In this document: piece by piece, positions 42,936 to 52,351 of the stretch
Numbering within the stretch: position 1 is the first letter of the stretch
Layout: the number at the start of each line of letters is the position of its first letter
Assembly: GCA_937925685.1 (NCBI GenBank)
Contig: CALAMI010000007.1
Location: forward strand, 62,001 to 126,000
DNA from: Candidatus Binatia bacterium
GTDB lineage: Bacteria > Desulfobacterota > Binatia > HRBIN30
Length of the DNA stretch: 64,000 bases
Direction: 5' to 3'
Made by a program: the position numbers and the translations under genes
The notes under the pieces: generated by a model
Seen by the model: only the letters and a program-made list of their open reading frames with translations
Databases searched by the model: none
What the model was told of the DNA's origin: nothing

Positions 42936-45543
42936 CCGCGATCGGCCATCGGCTCTAGAAATTGCGCTTCTCTTGGCCAGCCTCGCTGCTGCCGGCGTGG
43001 GCCAGTACTGTTTGGCTTACAAGTGGCAAGTCAACTATGCGGCGGTGCTTTGGCCGCTAGCGCTTGTCCTCTTCGTGGCCGCTCTGAGTTCGACCCCGCG
43101 CGAGCATCGAGAGCTCCCGAGGCTCTCGGGGGAATCTGTAAGCCGCCCATGGGAGGCCATGCTGGCCACGGCGGTGATCGCATTGGGAATTTTTTTCAAA
43201 GTACACAAACTGCAAGAATTTCCGCCCGGGCTCAATCACGATGCTGCATGGGAAGGGCAGTATGCACTCGCCATCTTGAACGGAATCCCTTACACACCAT
43301 TCGTCTCGGCAGCCTGGGGCCGAGAGACGCTTACCTTTTACCTTCGTGCTCCCTTCGTTTGGTGGCTTGGTAACGTACCCCTTGCGGTGTATTTGCCGTC
43401 GGTCATCGCTGGCAGCATCCTGTTGCCTTTCCTTTACTGGTGGGCCCGCACGATGTTTGGCCGCACCACGGCCATCCTGACCACGGCGCTGTTGGGTGTC
43501 TCGGGCTGGAGTCTCGTCTTTAGCCGCACGGGTTGGCGTTCTGATTTCCAGCCCTTGTTCACCGTTCTCACTTGTTGTTTCTTTTGGCGTGGCCTGGAGA
43601 GACGGCGGCCGCTGCACTTCGCCCTTGCTGGGGTGTCCCTGGCAGCAACAGTGAATACGTACAATGCGGGTCAGGTGCTGCCGCTACTGTTTCTCATCTG
43701 GATCCCTTTGTTCGCCCTCCAAGGCTGGACGCTCCAAGGATTCTTGCGGCGCTACGGTTGGGCACTGGGCAGCGGAGCAGTCGCGTTTCTTGTCGCCGTA
43801 GCCCCCCTCGCGTGGTACGCCCTGAACAACTGGGAAAAGTTCTTTGGCCGGCAAACGTACTTGCTGCAACAATGGTCTTTCGCCCGTTCCCTTGGGGCAA
43901 CCGTACTCATGTTTCACTACTGGGCAAACGGGGACGACTTTTTCGTGAACACGCCCGGTTTGGAGTCGGTGGCGGCGGTTTTCTTCCCGTTTGGACTGCT
44001 GTGGTGCTGTGCCGCCGTGCGAGACCCACGGGCGCAGTTCTTGCTTGTGGGGTTTGCGGTCGGATTGTTACCAGGGTTGCTGAGCAGGCCCAACATGAAC
44101 CGGGACATCGGCACCATGCCGTTTGTCTACTTTTTCGCCGCTCTTGGCACTTTGTTCTGTGCGCGACAGCTCGCTCGCCTTGCTCCGCGGCAGTGGCGTC
44201 GAGCGTTTATCGCTTCTGCAGCTGCGGTTATCGTCGGCGCTTCGGCATGGGCCACCTATGCGCAGTACCTCGGTCCCTCACGGCGCTTAGTTTGGGGTTA
44301 CTACCCGGAAACGACTGTTCTGGGGCAATATTTGGCAACGCTTGTTCCCTCCTATCGCATTTGGGTTCTCGGCGGGCACTTTCCGATGGAAACTCTCGAG
44401 TACCTCACCTACCGGGAGGGGGACCCATTCAAACGGAGCTTCACCCAACACGAAGATCCGGCCCGAATTTTTCGTGAGCCCTTACCGGACCCGAGCTCAT
44501 CCGGACTCGCGTTCGTCTTCCCCGATGAAACCGTAGCCATGCTGGTCATGGCCGAGTTGCGCAGTCGCTACCCGAAACACGAAATTGTCAACCTCCGCTA
44601 TCCTACAAACGAAAGCGGCAGGATCTTTGCGCGCGTGCTCTTGGTTCCGCCGACTGAAACAGTCCCCACGGTCGATACCGCTATGGTTCGACAGCGAGAT
44701 CCTACACGCACTCCGCTCAGCCTGGCGTCACCTACTCCAACCGAGGTTCCCTCTTTAGCCGAACCCCGGGGCGTGGCGGTGTTCGATGATGGCACGATTG
44801 TCGTGAGCGATTTTGGTCACGACCGCTTGGTTTGGTTCGACTCTGCGCTGCGGCGCCAACGTGCTCTCGGCCAAGCTGGGCACGAGCCAGGGCAATTCCG
44901 CCAGCCCAGCGGACTAGCGATTGGCCCGGGCAACGAACTGTACGTTTGCGACACGTGGAATCACCGCATTCAAGTGCTGACCAAGTCTGGAGAGTATCGG
45001 CGGCAGTACCTAGCAAACTTTTTTTCTCCTCGGGGAGTGGCGGTGGCGCGTGACGGGACCGTATACGTAGCCGACAGCGGGAACAATCGGGTAGTCGTCT
45101 TACGCGCCGACGGAGAAGTTGTGCAGAGTTGGGATGGAAGCGCTGGCGGATCGCCATTGCGCGAGCCCGTGGGCATTGCCGTGGACGACAGGCGCGGCGT
45201 TGTTTTCGTAACCGACAATGGGCAAGCCAAGGTCAGGATCTTTAGTAGCTCGGGCGAAAGCCTGGGAAGCTTTGCCCTCGAGGGGATCAGTTTGCAGGCG
45301 TTATCAGAGCCGCAACTTTCTTGGGCATCTCAAGGCGGTTTGTGGGTCAACGTAACGCATCGTCACGAAGTCCGTTTGTACAAGAAAACCGGGGATTTGG
45401 CGCAAGCCATTCCTGTAATTTCCGAGGAGGGCAAGGAGAAACTCTTACCCATGGGTGTCGCGGAAGACTACCGGCGCAAACGTCTCCTCGTGACGACGCT
45501 ACAAGGCGACCTACTCTCGATTCCCCTGGGCGGGAAACCTTAG
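42922..45543 (+). CDS. GT39-like membrane glycosyltransferase fused to NHL propeller
   Basis: The product has 873 residues. The N-terminal half is a polytopic PMT-type domain with PPGLNHDAAWEGQYALAILNG in the first loop (the usual Asp-Glu pair is Asp107-Ala108, with Glu111 nearby) and a run of hydrophobic helices. Residues about 620-873 form a propeller like that of the preceding gene: EPRGVAVFDDGTIVVSDFG, ELYVCDTWNHRIQVL, TVYVADSGNNRVVVL and VVFVTDNGQAKVRIF. The ATG overlaps the end of the preceding gene by 14 bases, giving coupled translation. Two consecutive genes ending in similar propellers imply duplication or domain sharing within the locus. The gene ends about 80 bases from the convergent thiE. 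Confidence 0.85.
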   Translation: MEASNRDRPSALEIALLLASLAAAGVGQYCLAYKWQVNYAAVLWPLALVLFVAALSSTPREHRELPRLSGESVSRPWEAMLATAVIALGIFFKVHKLQEFPPGLNHDAAWEGQYALAILNGIPYTPFVSAAWGRETLTFYLRAPFVWWLGNVPLAVYLPSVIAGSILLPFLYWWARTMFGRTTAILTTALLGVSGWSLVFSRTGWRSDFQPLFTVLTCCFFWRGLERRRPLHFALAGVSLAATVNTYNAGQVLPLLFLIWIPLFALQGWTLQGFLRRYGWALGSGAVAFLVAVAPLAWYALNNWEKFFGRQTYLLQQWSFARSLGATVLMFHYWANGDDFFVNTPGLESVAAVFFPFGLLWCCAAVRDPRAQFLLVGFAVGLLPGLLSRPNMNRDIGTMPFVYFFAALGTLFCARQLARLAPRQWRRAFIASAAAVIVGASAWATYAQYLGPSRRLVWGYYPETTVLGQYLATLVPSYRIWVLGGHFPMETLEYLTYREGDPFKRSFTQHEDPARIFREPLPDPSSSGLAFVFPDETVAMLVMAELRSRYPKHEIVNLRYPTNESGRIFARVLLVPPTETVPTVDTAMVRQRDPTRTPLSLASPTPTEVPSLAEPRGVAVFDDGTIVVSDFGHDRLVWFDSALRRQRALGQAGHEPGQFRQPSGLAIGPGNELYVCDTWNHRIQVLTKSGEYRRQYLANFFSPRGVAVARDGTVYVADSGNNRVVVLRADGEVVQSWDGSAGGSPLREPVGIAVDDRRGVVFVTDNGQAKVRIFSSSGESLGSFALEGISLQALSEPQLSWASQGGLWVNVTHRHEVRLYKKTGDLAQAIPVISEEGKEKLLPMGVAEDYRRKRLLVTTLQGDLLSIPLGGKP

Positions 45544-45622
45544 CTTGTGTCGGCAGTTGGATCAGATCCGACGAGTCAAGTACTTGCGGGGGCCGAGCGG
45601 GTAGCTGGACTGCGTTGGCGGG

Positions 45623-46270
45623 TTATCTGCTCGATAGGCGTGCCAGCAATTGCCGGACAAACACATGCGGTTGGTCGGCTCGAGCGATGCTACTGATCAT
45701 TGCCACCGCGTCGGCACCAGCCTCCAAAACGGCCTTTGCGTTGGATTCTGTAATCCCGCCAATCGCCACGATCGGCAGCCGTACGGCCGCGCGAATCGTT
45801 CGCAAACCCTCCAAGCCGAGGACAGGGTCGGGGTCTCGTTTGCTGGCGGTCGGGAAGATCGGCCCTACACCGATGTAATCCACCAGCGCACCGCGTTCGG
45901 CTTCGAGTGCTTGTTCCAGGTTGTGGGTCGACCAGCCGATGATGCGCGGCGGCGAAAACCACGGGCGAACGACCTCCGGGTAGAGGTCTTCCTGGCCGAG
46001 GTGAACACCTGCGGCATCCACCAATATCGCTATGTCAGCCCGATCATTGATCACCAGGCTCACACCGCGGGCAGAGCAGATTCGTGCAACTTCGCTCGCT
46101 AGAGAAACGAAACTGGCTGTGTCGAGTGACTTGGCTCGCAATTGTAGTAAGGGCGCCCCGGCGTCCACAATGGCACGGGCCAAGCGAAGGCAATCTCCAT
46201 GTGGTGCCGCGTCGTAGTCGGCAATCGGGTAAACAGGTGACGGAAAGTGAAATCCAGCACTGCGCCTCAC
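45623..46270 (-). CDS. thiE: Thiamine-phosphate synthase
   Basis: ThiE joins HMP pyrophosphate and THZ phosphate to give thiamine phosphate. The 215 residues contain LLQLRAKS, VINDRADIA, GVHLGQEDL, YIGVGPIFPTASK and VAIGGITESNAKAVLEAGADAVAMIS, the complete TIM-barrel set. The GTG start overlaps the stop of the NtrC-type regulator gene (GTGA), so thiE is translated with the two-component pair. No other thiamine gene is adjacent, and no TPP riboswitch was seen. The coupling to a regulator is unusual and may only reflect compact gene arrangement. Confidence 0.93.
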   Translation of the reverse strand: MRRSAGFHFPSPVYPIADYDAAPHGDCLRLARAIVDAGAPLLQLRAKSLDTASFVSLASEVARICSARGVSLVINDRADIAILVDAAGVHLGQEDLYPEVVRPWFSPPRIIGWSTHNLEQALEAERGALVDYIGVGPIFPTASKRDPDPVLGLEGLRTIRAAVRLPIVAIGGITESNAKAVLEAGADAVAMISSIARADQPHVFVRQLLARLSSR

Positions 46271-47727
46271 GAGCCGCCTTCTTCCGTGGATGGACGGGAC
46301 ACGATACCGAACATGTGCATTTTTTTGTGCAGCGTGTTGCGATTAATCCCCAGCAAGGCTGCAGCACGAAGTTGATTCCCCCCAGTGCGTTCCAGGGCGT
46401 ACTCGATCAGAGGACGCTCCACCCGTTGCATCACCCAAGCGTAAACATTGCGCGGCGAAACTTCGGGATCCGACCCGAGGAGCGACTCGACTGCTTGGCG
46501 TATGGCAGCCTCGATCGTTATGGCCTCGGTCGATTTCTTCCCCGGGCCGGACTCGGCAAGCACCAAGTCTTGGGGCATCACGAATGGACCAGGGGCGAGC
46601 ACCGCAGCTCGCACCAGCGTATTCTCAAGCTCGCGGACATTGCCGGGCCAGGAATGCTGGAGCAGTTTCTCCATAGCTTCGTCCGAGATTCCAGAAACGC
46701 GTCCGCCAAGCTCTCGGTTAATCTTGGCGAGAAAGTAACGCACGAGGTCTGGAATGTCGGCGCGGCGCTGGCGAAGCGGGGGGACGTGAATCGGCACCAC
46801 CGCCAGCCGAAAATACAGGTCTTCGCGAAAACGTCCTTCGCGTACGGCGCGCTCGAGGTTCTGATTCGTTGCGGCAATGAGGCGGACGTCGACTTTTACC
46901 ACTTCGCGCCCGCCCACACGGGTGAGTTCTCTTTCCTGGACCACGCGCAGGAGCTTGGCTTGCAGCTCGAGCGGCATGTCACCCACTTCGTCGAGAAACA
47001 ATGTCCCGCTATTGGCCACTTCAAATACCCCAAGGCGCTGCTCCGTGGCTCCGGTAAACGCCCCCCGCTCGTGACCAAACAGTTCACTCTCCAACAAGTC
47101 ACGAGGAACAGCCGAACAGTTCATCGCAACAAAGGGTCCACTCCACCGGCGCGAATGAGCGTGGATTGCGCGGGCGATCAGTTCCTTTCCCGTACCACTC
47201 TCCCCTTGGATCAGCACGGTCGCCTCAGTGGGTGCCACACGTCCAATCGTTTTGAAGATTTCTTGCATCACTGGCGTGCGCCCGACGATTTCCACCCCCA
47301 GCTCGAAGCGTTTGCGTTGGTCACGCTCCAAGCGTTCCAACTCCGCGCTTTGCCGGCGCATCTCCAGCGCACGACGCACGAGGATACGAACTTCGTCGAG
47401 ATCGAATGGCTTGGTAATGTAATCATAAGCACCGCGCTTCATCGCCTCGATCGCATTGGCCATGGTGTTTTGGGCCGTGACGATGATCACCGAGGTGTCA
47501 CATCCGGACTCGGCCAGGCGGGAGAGCAGCTCGAGGCCATCGAGTCCCGGCATACGGATATCGACCAGGGCAACTTCGAAATTGCCGCTTGTCAGCTTGC
47601 TCCACGCCTCCTCGCCGTTCTCCGCCGTCTCTACCACCCAGCCCAGATCGGCAAGCGCCTGGCGGAGCACCCAGCGTATGGATTCTTCGTCGTCTGCAAT
47701 CAGTACACGAGCCAGTGGAGTTGTCAT
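46267..47727 (-). CDS. Sigma-54-dependent NtrC-family response regulator
   Basis: The product has 486 residues in three domains. Receiver: phosphoacceptor Asp56 ([13 protein letters not shown]), acidic DDE pocket and the TKPF lysine. AAA+: Walker [10 protein letters not shown], the sigma-54 contact loop GAFTGA, Walker [12 protein letters not shown], arginine finger [10 protein letters not shown]-terminal Fis-type helix-turn-helix: [22 protein letters not shown]. It activates RNA polymerase with sigma-54 at -24/-12 promoters after phosphorylation by the partner kinase. It overlaps the kinase gene (ATGA) upstream and thiE downstream. Targets are unknown; no -24/-12 site was searched exhaustively. 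Confidence 0.94.
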   Translation of the reverse strand: MTTPLARVLIADDEESIRWVLRQALADLGWVVETAENGEEAWSKLTSGNFEVALVDIRMPGLDGLELLSRLAESGCDTSVIIVTAQNTMANAIEAMKRGAYDYITKPFDLDEVRILVRRALEMRRQSAELERLERDQRKRFELGVEIVGRTPVMQEIFKTIGRVAPTEATVLIQGESGTGKELIARAIHAHSRRWSGPFVAMNCSAVPRDLLESELFGHERGAFTGATEQRLGVFEVANSGTLFLDEVGDMPLELQAKLLRVVQERELTRVGGREVVKVDVRLIAATNQNLERAVREGRFREDLYFRLAVVPIHVPPLRQRRADIPDLVRYFLAKINRELGGRVSGISDEAMEKLLQHSWPGNVRELENTLVRAAVLAPGPFVMPQDLVLAESGPGKKSTEAITIEAAIRQAVESLLGSDPEVSPRNVYAWVMQRVERPLIEYALERTGGNQLRAAALLGINRNTLHKKMHMFGIVSRPSTEEGGS

Positions 47728-48869
47728 TTCCGCCCGTCAACCGGTAGATGCACGGTCACTACCGCGCCGTGCGGCTCGCGGTTACCCAAGTGAATGTCAC
47801 CGCCCAGAGTCGCCACAATCCTCTGGCAAATCGCCAAACCGAGGCCGCTGCCCTTAGGCTTCAAGGTAAAAAAAGGCTCGAAGGCATGCTCCAAGGCTGC
47901 TGGGGAAAAACCGGGTCCGGTGTCGGCAATTTCCACGCGGAGGAATTTACCGGGGCCGCTACCCTTCACGATATGGTAATCCGTTTCCATCCTGGTCACG
48001 ATGGTCACGCGGCCGCCTTGTTCCATCGCGTCGCAGGCGTTGTGAATCAAATTGAGAAACAGTTGAGTCAACTGATCTGCATCGCTGCGCAAGTCGGGAA
48101 GGCTCGGATCGATCTCCAAGACGGTTGCGACGCCGCGGTCCTCGAGCTGAGGGCGGCACAAGCGCAAAACTTCATATAATACACGGTGAACGTTCACGAG
48201 TTCCATCTTCGGTTGGGCTGGTGCACCGAGGATTAACAATTGGTCGACGAGCCGGGCTAAACGGTCGGTCTCGCGGATCATGATCGAGGTATACTCGCGG
48301 ATTTCCTCGTTGTCGCGGCAGCGATCCGCCAGAAGCTGCGCGGCTCCGCGGATCCCGCCCAGGGGATTTTTGATTTCATGAGCCAAACCGGCGACGAGCC
48401 CACCGAGTCGTGCCAGCGTTTCGGTTCTCCGGACAGTTTGCTCGAGCTTGTGCTGGTACGTGAGGTCATGGAACACCAATGCCGTGCCTTCGATGGCACC
48501 AGTGCGTGACCACACGGGTGAGCAACTCACGCGCACCGGCAAAGAGCGCCCCGCACCGAGCTGGAGCATGGTTTCCCCGCACACCTGGCTTTGCGACGAC
48601 GTCAACGTGCGCTGCACCAGCTCCACGACCACGGGGGATGCAGCAAAAGCTTCCGCGACCGCTCGGCCACAGAGCTGTGATTCCGGCCAACCCGTGAGCT
48701 CTTGCGCCGCTGCATTGACGAACAAGACGCGGCCCTCGCGATCCGTGAGTACCACAGCTTCGCCCAAGCTCCCCAAAACATTTTCCAACATCGTGCCCGG
48801 ATACGCCTGCGGTGCGAATGCATTCGACGGATCAAAGGGTTCAAAGGTCACCACCACAAGGTAACACAT
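47724..48869 (-). CDS. PAS-domain histidine kinase, NtrB type
   Basis: The product has 381 residues. A single PAS domain (AVVLTDREGRVLFVNAAAQELTGW) is followed by a HisKA dimerisation helix with the phosphorylated His in GLAHEIKNPLGGIRGAA. The HATPase domain has the N-box (FLNLIHNACDAM), G1 (ADTGPGFSP), F-box (FEPFFTLK) and G2 (GSGLGLAI). There is no transmembrane segment, so it is cytoplasmic like NtrB/GlnL. It forms a coupled pair with the downstream regulator (4-base overlap). The ATG at 48869 is chosen without a clear ribosome site; starts nine residues upstream or a GTG a few codons in are possible. Confidence 0.92.
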   Translation of the reverse strand: MCYLVVVTFEPFDPSNAFAPQAYPGTMLENVLGSLGEAVVLTDREGRVLFVNAAAQELTGWPESQLCGRAVAEAFAASPVVVELVQRTLTSSQSQVCGETMLQLGAGRSLPVRVSCSPVWSRTGAIEGTALVFHDLTYQHKLEQTVRRTETLARLGGLVAGLAHEIKNPLGGIRGAAQLLADRCRDNEEIREYTSIMIRETDRLARLVDQLLILGAPAQPKMELVNVHRVLYEVLRLCRPQLEDRGVATVLEIDPSLPDLRSDADQLTQLFLNLIHNACDAMEQGGRVTIVTRMETDYHIVKGSGPGKFLRVEIADTGPGFSPAALEHAFEPFFTLKPKGSGLGLAICQRIVATLGGDIHLGNREPHGAVVTVHLPVDGRK

Positions 48870-48970
48870 GGGCCAAGGGGCAACCAAGTTGCCCACACAC
48901 CTTCCGACGGCGACGAGCGCGAGGCCGACGATTCCTGCGACTTTTCAGTTGTGCTAACAGCCCCCAGGTG

Positions 48971-49462
48971 ATGATGCGCATCGGTCACGGCTACGACCTG
49001 CACAAGCTCGTTTCCGGGCGCCGCCTTTACCTCGGCGGCGTCGCCATCGAGTATGACAGAGGTTTATTAGGTCATTCCGATGGCGACGTGGTTTTGCATG
49101 CGGTCTGCGACGCGATCCTCGGAGCTCTGGGCTCGGGAGACATCGGCCAGCACTTTCCCGACAGCGATGAACGTTTTCTCGGAACCCCGAGTTCAGCTCT
49201 GGTCCGCGAGGTCGCTAGACTAGTCGACCAAGAAGGGTGGGAGGTCATCAACGTTGATATTACGATCGTGGCCGAGGCTCCAAGACTAGCCCCGTATCGC
49301 CACGCTATGCGAGCACGGATCGCCGACCTTCTCGGAATGCCCGTCGAAGCTGTGAGTGTCAAAGCCAAGTCGAACGAAGGCATGGATGCGATCGGTCGGG
49401 GCGAAGCGATCTCCGCGACCGCTGTTGCCTTGCTGCAAGAACGGAAAACCCCGGTGGGATAG
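48971..49462 (+). CDS. ispF: 2-C-methyl-D-erythritol 2,4-cyclodiphosphate synthase
   Basis: IspF of the MEP isoprenoid pathway, 163 residues and normal in length. RIGHGYDLHKL gives the metal-binding Asp and His. LLGHSDGDVVLHAVCDAILGALG, DIGQHFPDSDE, the substrate loop INVDITIVAEAPRLAPY and the end VKAKSNEGMDAIGRGE are all present. It forms a homotrimer with a zinc per subunit. Two or three adjacent starts (GTG 48968, ATG 48971, ATG 48974) follow an AGGTG. It is divergent from the kinase gene, with about 100 bases between them. No IspD is fused or adjacent. Confidence 0.96.
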   Translation: MMRIGHGYDLHKLVSGRRLYLGGVAIEYDRGLLGHSDGDVVLHAVCDAILGALGSGDIGQHFPDSDERFLGTPSSALVREVARLVDQEGWEVINVDITIVAEAPRLAPYRHAMRARIADLLGMPVEAVSVKAKSNEGMDAIGRGEAISATAVALLQERKTPVG

Positions 49463-49602
49463 CGTCCCGCCAACCTCTCCACGACTGCCTTGCTCGGACT
49501 TTCCCTTCTAGGGAAAGAAGGTTGATCCGCTTGGCGCCCACAAACGGCTACCGTAAGGGGAAGCCACGAAACACCCACTGCGACAATGGATTGCAGCCGC
49601 CT

Positions 49603-49965
49603 CTATTCTTCTTCCCGAGAGTCGCCGCCCTCTCCGCTCTCCCCGGCCTCCCCGCCTTCCAACTCGTTCATCATCTCCTCGAAGTCATCACCGCCAAACT
49701 CCTCACCCATTTCCTTACCCACGGTGCGCATCCAGCGAGCCAGGCTCTTCGGGTCGTTCTCGTCCACATCGCCGAAGCGACTAGGATCGCTCAGGGCTTC
49801 CATGCGCGCTTCGTCCGACTTCGGCATGGCAAAGCGCGATAAAAGCCGCTCACCGTCCGTAGAGCCACAGTGCTCGCACCGCACCGTGTAACTCTCGCCC
49901 ACCCGCAAGGTGAGGATGGAGAAGCGTTTGCGACACTTGCGGCACCGAAACTCGTAAATGGGCAT
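49603..49965 (-). CDS. FmdB-family zinc-ribbon protein
   Basis: The product has 120 residues. The N-terminal ribbon MPIYEFRCRKCRKRFS ... VRCEHCGSTDGERL is diagnostic of the FmdB/CxxC_CxxC_SSSS family (putative regulatory protein). The tail is acidic and Glu/Gly-rich (EEMMNELEGGEAGESG), longer than typical members. GAGGAG lies nine bases before the ATG. The zinc is held by two CxxC pairs. The role is poorly defined; FmdB was named for a formamidase regulator, and the present target is unknown. Confidence 0.88.
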   Translation of the reverse strand: MPIYEFRCRKCRKRFSILTLRVGESYTVRCEHCGSTDGERLLSRFAMPKSDEARMEALSDPSRFGDVDENDPKSLARWMRTVGKEMGEEFGGDDFEEMMNELEGGEAGESGEGGDSREEE

Positions 49966-50111
49966 AACTGCCACTCCTCTCGTGCGCTGGCAGCTCGGTT
50001 GTGTAGCGAGACGTCGTCCCTTCCTTCAAGCAGCGCCACCACCTGACGAAATTTACTTGCCAAGCGTTCGTCACGGGCATAAAGAGCGGTCACTGACGGG
50101 GAGACTACGCC

Positions 50112-51098
50112 ATGGCCAAAAATGGCTCTGTTCACGGATGCATTTGGCGCTGGGGCATCGCGTTCAGCCTTGTCTTCGGTGTTCTTTGTGCAGGATGGGC
50201 GCAAGGGGTTACAGACCTAGCGATTCGCGTCACTGCGACCTCGTTTCAAGTCGGCATGCCAGGGCGCTATGTGATCACCGTTGTCAATGCTGGCGCAGCG
50301 GCGACCGAGGGAGAAATTGGCGTCGTCGTCGATCTCGCACCGGGCCTTGCCTTCCATTCGAGTGCCGGAGCGTGGCAGTGTGGACCCAGGGAAGGCGGCG
50401 CAGTATGCACTACCAGTACCCCTATCCGTGCTGGACAAAGCAGCACATTCACTCTCACCGTGTCCGTCGCTCGGGAGGCGGTCCCGCGGGCGTCGACAGT
50501 ACTTCGCTTGCGTTACGGGCCTGACCTGCGACCGACGAACAATGCCGTATTGAAGACCACCACCGTGCGTCCTTCGCGGCGGCCGATCCCGACGTTTACC
50601 CCTTCGCCTACCTTCCCTCCCAACCGGCCCACCTGGACGCCAACGCGTACGCTCAGTCCAACCATCTCTCCCACACCCTCGATCACTCGTACGCCCACAG
50701 CCACAGCCACACCAGTCCCAGCGACGACGAATCTCGCTTTGAGCAAGGCTGTTTCTGGGCGCTTTGTGGTGGGCGCAAACGGGACGTACATCCTGACCGT
50801 AAGTAATCTCGGCCCCAACGCGACGAATTTGCCGATCGTGGTTACCGATACGTTACCAAACGGCCTGTCCTTCGTCTCTGCCACTGGGCCAGGTTGGAGC
50901 TGCCACGCTGCCGGCAACAATGTCGAGTGCGCCTACAGCGACCCCTTGCCTGTGACCGCGACCACCACACTCACACTGATTGTCGGCGTGGGGAGCGGCG
51001 CCTACCCCACGATCACGAATACGGCCACGCTCTCTTACCCAGCCGATCCCGACATGTCGAACAACTCCGTGCGTCGACCCACCTCTGTTCGCCGTTGA
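50112..51098 (+). CDS. Secreted protein with two DUF11 (Ig-like) repeats
   Basis: The product has 328 residues. A signal peptide (WRWGIAFSLVFGVLCAGWA) is followed by a DUF11-type beta-sandwich (VTDLAIRVTATSFQVGMPG ... YVITVVNAGAAATEG), a 50-residue Pro/Thr/Ser linker, and a second DUF11 repeat (VVGANGTYILTVSNLGPN, VVTDTLPNGLSFVSATGPGW). The linker style is that of the other exported proteins in the window, but no dockerin-like tag is present. It is likely a cell-surface or extracellular structural protein. It stands alone between the FmdB-like gene and the GST gene. Confidence 0.8.
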   Translation: MAKNGSVHGCIWRWGIAFSLVFGVLCAGWAQGVTDLAIRVTATSFQVGMPGRYVITVVNAGAAATEGEIGVVVDLAPGLAFHSSAGAWQCGPREGGAVCTTSTPIRAGQSSTFTLTVSVAREAVPRASTVLRLRYGPDLRPTNNAVLKTTTVRPSRRPIPTFTPSPTFPPNRPTWTPTRTLSPTISPTPSITRTPTATATPVPATTNLALSKAVSGRFVVGANGTYILTVSNLGPNATNLPIVVTDTLPNGLSFVSATGPGWSCHAAGNNVECAYSDPLPVTATTTLTLIVGVGSGAYPTITNTATLSYPADPDMSNNSVRRPTSVRR

Positions 51099-51200
51099 TC
51101 AGAGCGATGAACGACTCTCGGCAGCCAGCGCTCTCATCGTTCAGCCCAGGCGGAGTTCGCTCGTGACGGTGGCAGCGTAAACCCCTGGCTCAAAAAGAAC

Positions 51201-52190
51201 ATGACGGGTCAATTTCGTCTTTTCGGCAACGAGCTCTCACCGTATTCGGTCAAGGTGCGTTCGTACCTGCGGTTCAAGGGGATTCCCTACACATGGATCG
51301 TGCGAAACGCCGCCACAGAGGAGGAATTCTCCCGTCACGCCCGGGTCCCGTTGATTCCCCTTTTGCTTACGCCAGAGGGCGAGGCACTCCAGGACTCGAC
51401 CCCCATCCTAGAAGCCCTCGAAGCGCGATATCCGGAACCTTCAATCGTACCGGGAAACCCTTCGTTAGCCTTTCTGGCGGCACTCTTAGAAGAGTACGCC
51501 GACGAGTGGCTGAACAAGCCCATGTTTCACTACCGGTGGTTCTACGAAGAAGACGCCATTTCAGCCGCGAATCGACTCGCCGCTAGCCTGATGCCTGATG
51601 GCGAGCCGACGATGGCCGCATCGTTGATCCGCCGCCGCATGGTAGACCGCTTACGATTCGTCGGTTCCTCACCAGAGACCAAGGAGACGATTGAGGACTC
51701 CTTTGAACGGCTCGTGAACCTGCTCAACCAACATCTCGCCACTCGGAGCTACGTTCTCGGGGAGCGTCCCTCAATGGCTGACTTTGGCCTGTTCGGGCAA
51801 CTTATTCAGTGCCTCTCCGACCCTTCTCCAGGCACCATCCTGCGCCAGCGCGCTCCCCAAGTGCAACGCTGGCTAGAGCAAATGGTGCATCCGAGAAACC
51901 ACGGTCCTTTCGAAGCATGGGAAACATTGGCTCCGACCCTTGAACCCATCTTGCGCGAGGAGGTCGGCCTCGTCTTCGCGCCGTGGACGCTTGCCAACGA
52001 ACGCGCACTGCAAAGCGGCCAAAACCGGCTGGAGGTCGAAATCCGCGGCCGCCTGTTTCGTCAGACACCGCAAAAATATCACGCCAAATCCCTGGCGATG
52101 CTACGCCAAAAGTACTCCTCGCTAAGCGACCCCGACGACTTGCGGGCAATCCTCGAACGAACCCGCTGTATCGCCTTGTTCGAGTCCTAG
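51201..52190 (+). CDS. Glutathione S-transferase-like protein
   Basis: The product has 329 residues. N-terminal thioredoxin-like domain: LFGNELSPYSVKVRSYLRF, where Ser/Tyr occupy the usual active-site position, then RVPLIPLLL with the cis-Pro, and LQDSTPILEALEARYP, which holds the GSH gamma-glutamyl site. The helical C-terminal domain has SYVLGERPSMADFGLFGQL. About 100 extra residues at the C-terminus (YHAKSLAMLRQKYSSL) are longer than standard GSTs. A detoxification or dehalogenation role cannot be specified. There is no strong ribosome site before the ATG. A strong hairpin lies 54 bases after its stop. Confidence 0.85.
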   Translation: MTGQFRLFGNELSPYSVKVRSYLRFKGIPYTWIVRNAATEEEFSRHARVPLIPLLLTPEGEALQDSTPILEALEARYPEPSIVPGNPSLAFLAALLEEYADEWLNKPMFHYRWFYEEDAISAANRLAASLMPDGEPTMAASLIRRRMVDRLRFVGSSPETKETIEDSFERLVNLLNQHLATRSYVLGERPSMADFGLFGQLIQCLSDPSPGTILRQRAPQVQRWLEQMVHPRNHGPFEAWETLAPTLEPILREEVGLVFAPWTLANERALQSGQNRLEVEIRGRLFRQTPQKYHAKSLAMLRQKYSSLSDPDDLRAILERTRCIALFES

Positions 52191-52243
52191 CAGCACGGAC
52201 GACAACCTAAGGAACACGGCCCGACCGGCGCCTAGCTTAAAAG

Positions 52244-52280
52244 TTTAGGAGGGCTTGGGAAACCCCAAGACCCTCCTAAA
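52244..52280. terminator. Strong hairpin, terminator-like, between convergent genes
   Basis: TTTAGGAGGG and CCCTCCTAAA form ten perfect pairs; the inner CTTGGG/CCCAAG adds six more around the loop AAAC, with one bulged A at 52270. It lies between the GST gene and the lysine-rich microprotein, which converge. A short T-rich tail (CTTTTAAG) follows on the minus strand only. It could terminate both transcripts. Confidence 0.6.
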
Positions 52281-52351
52281 GAGTGAACCACGAGTTCGAG
52301 ACGGGGATTGCTACAGAACAGGCTGTGGAAACAGCCGCCCTAAAAAGTGAG

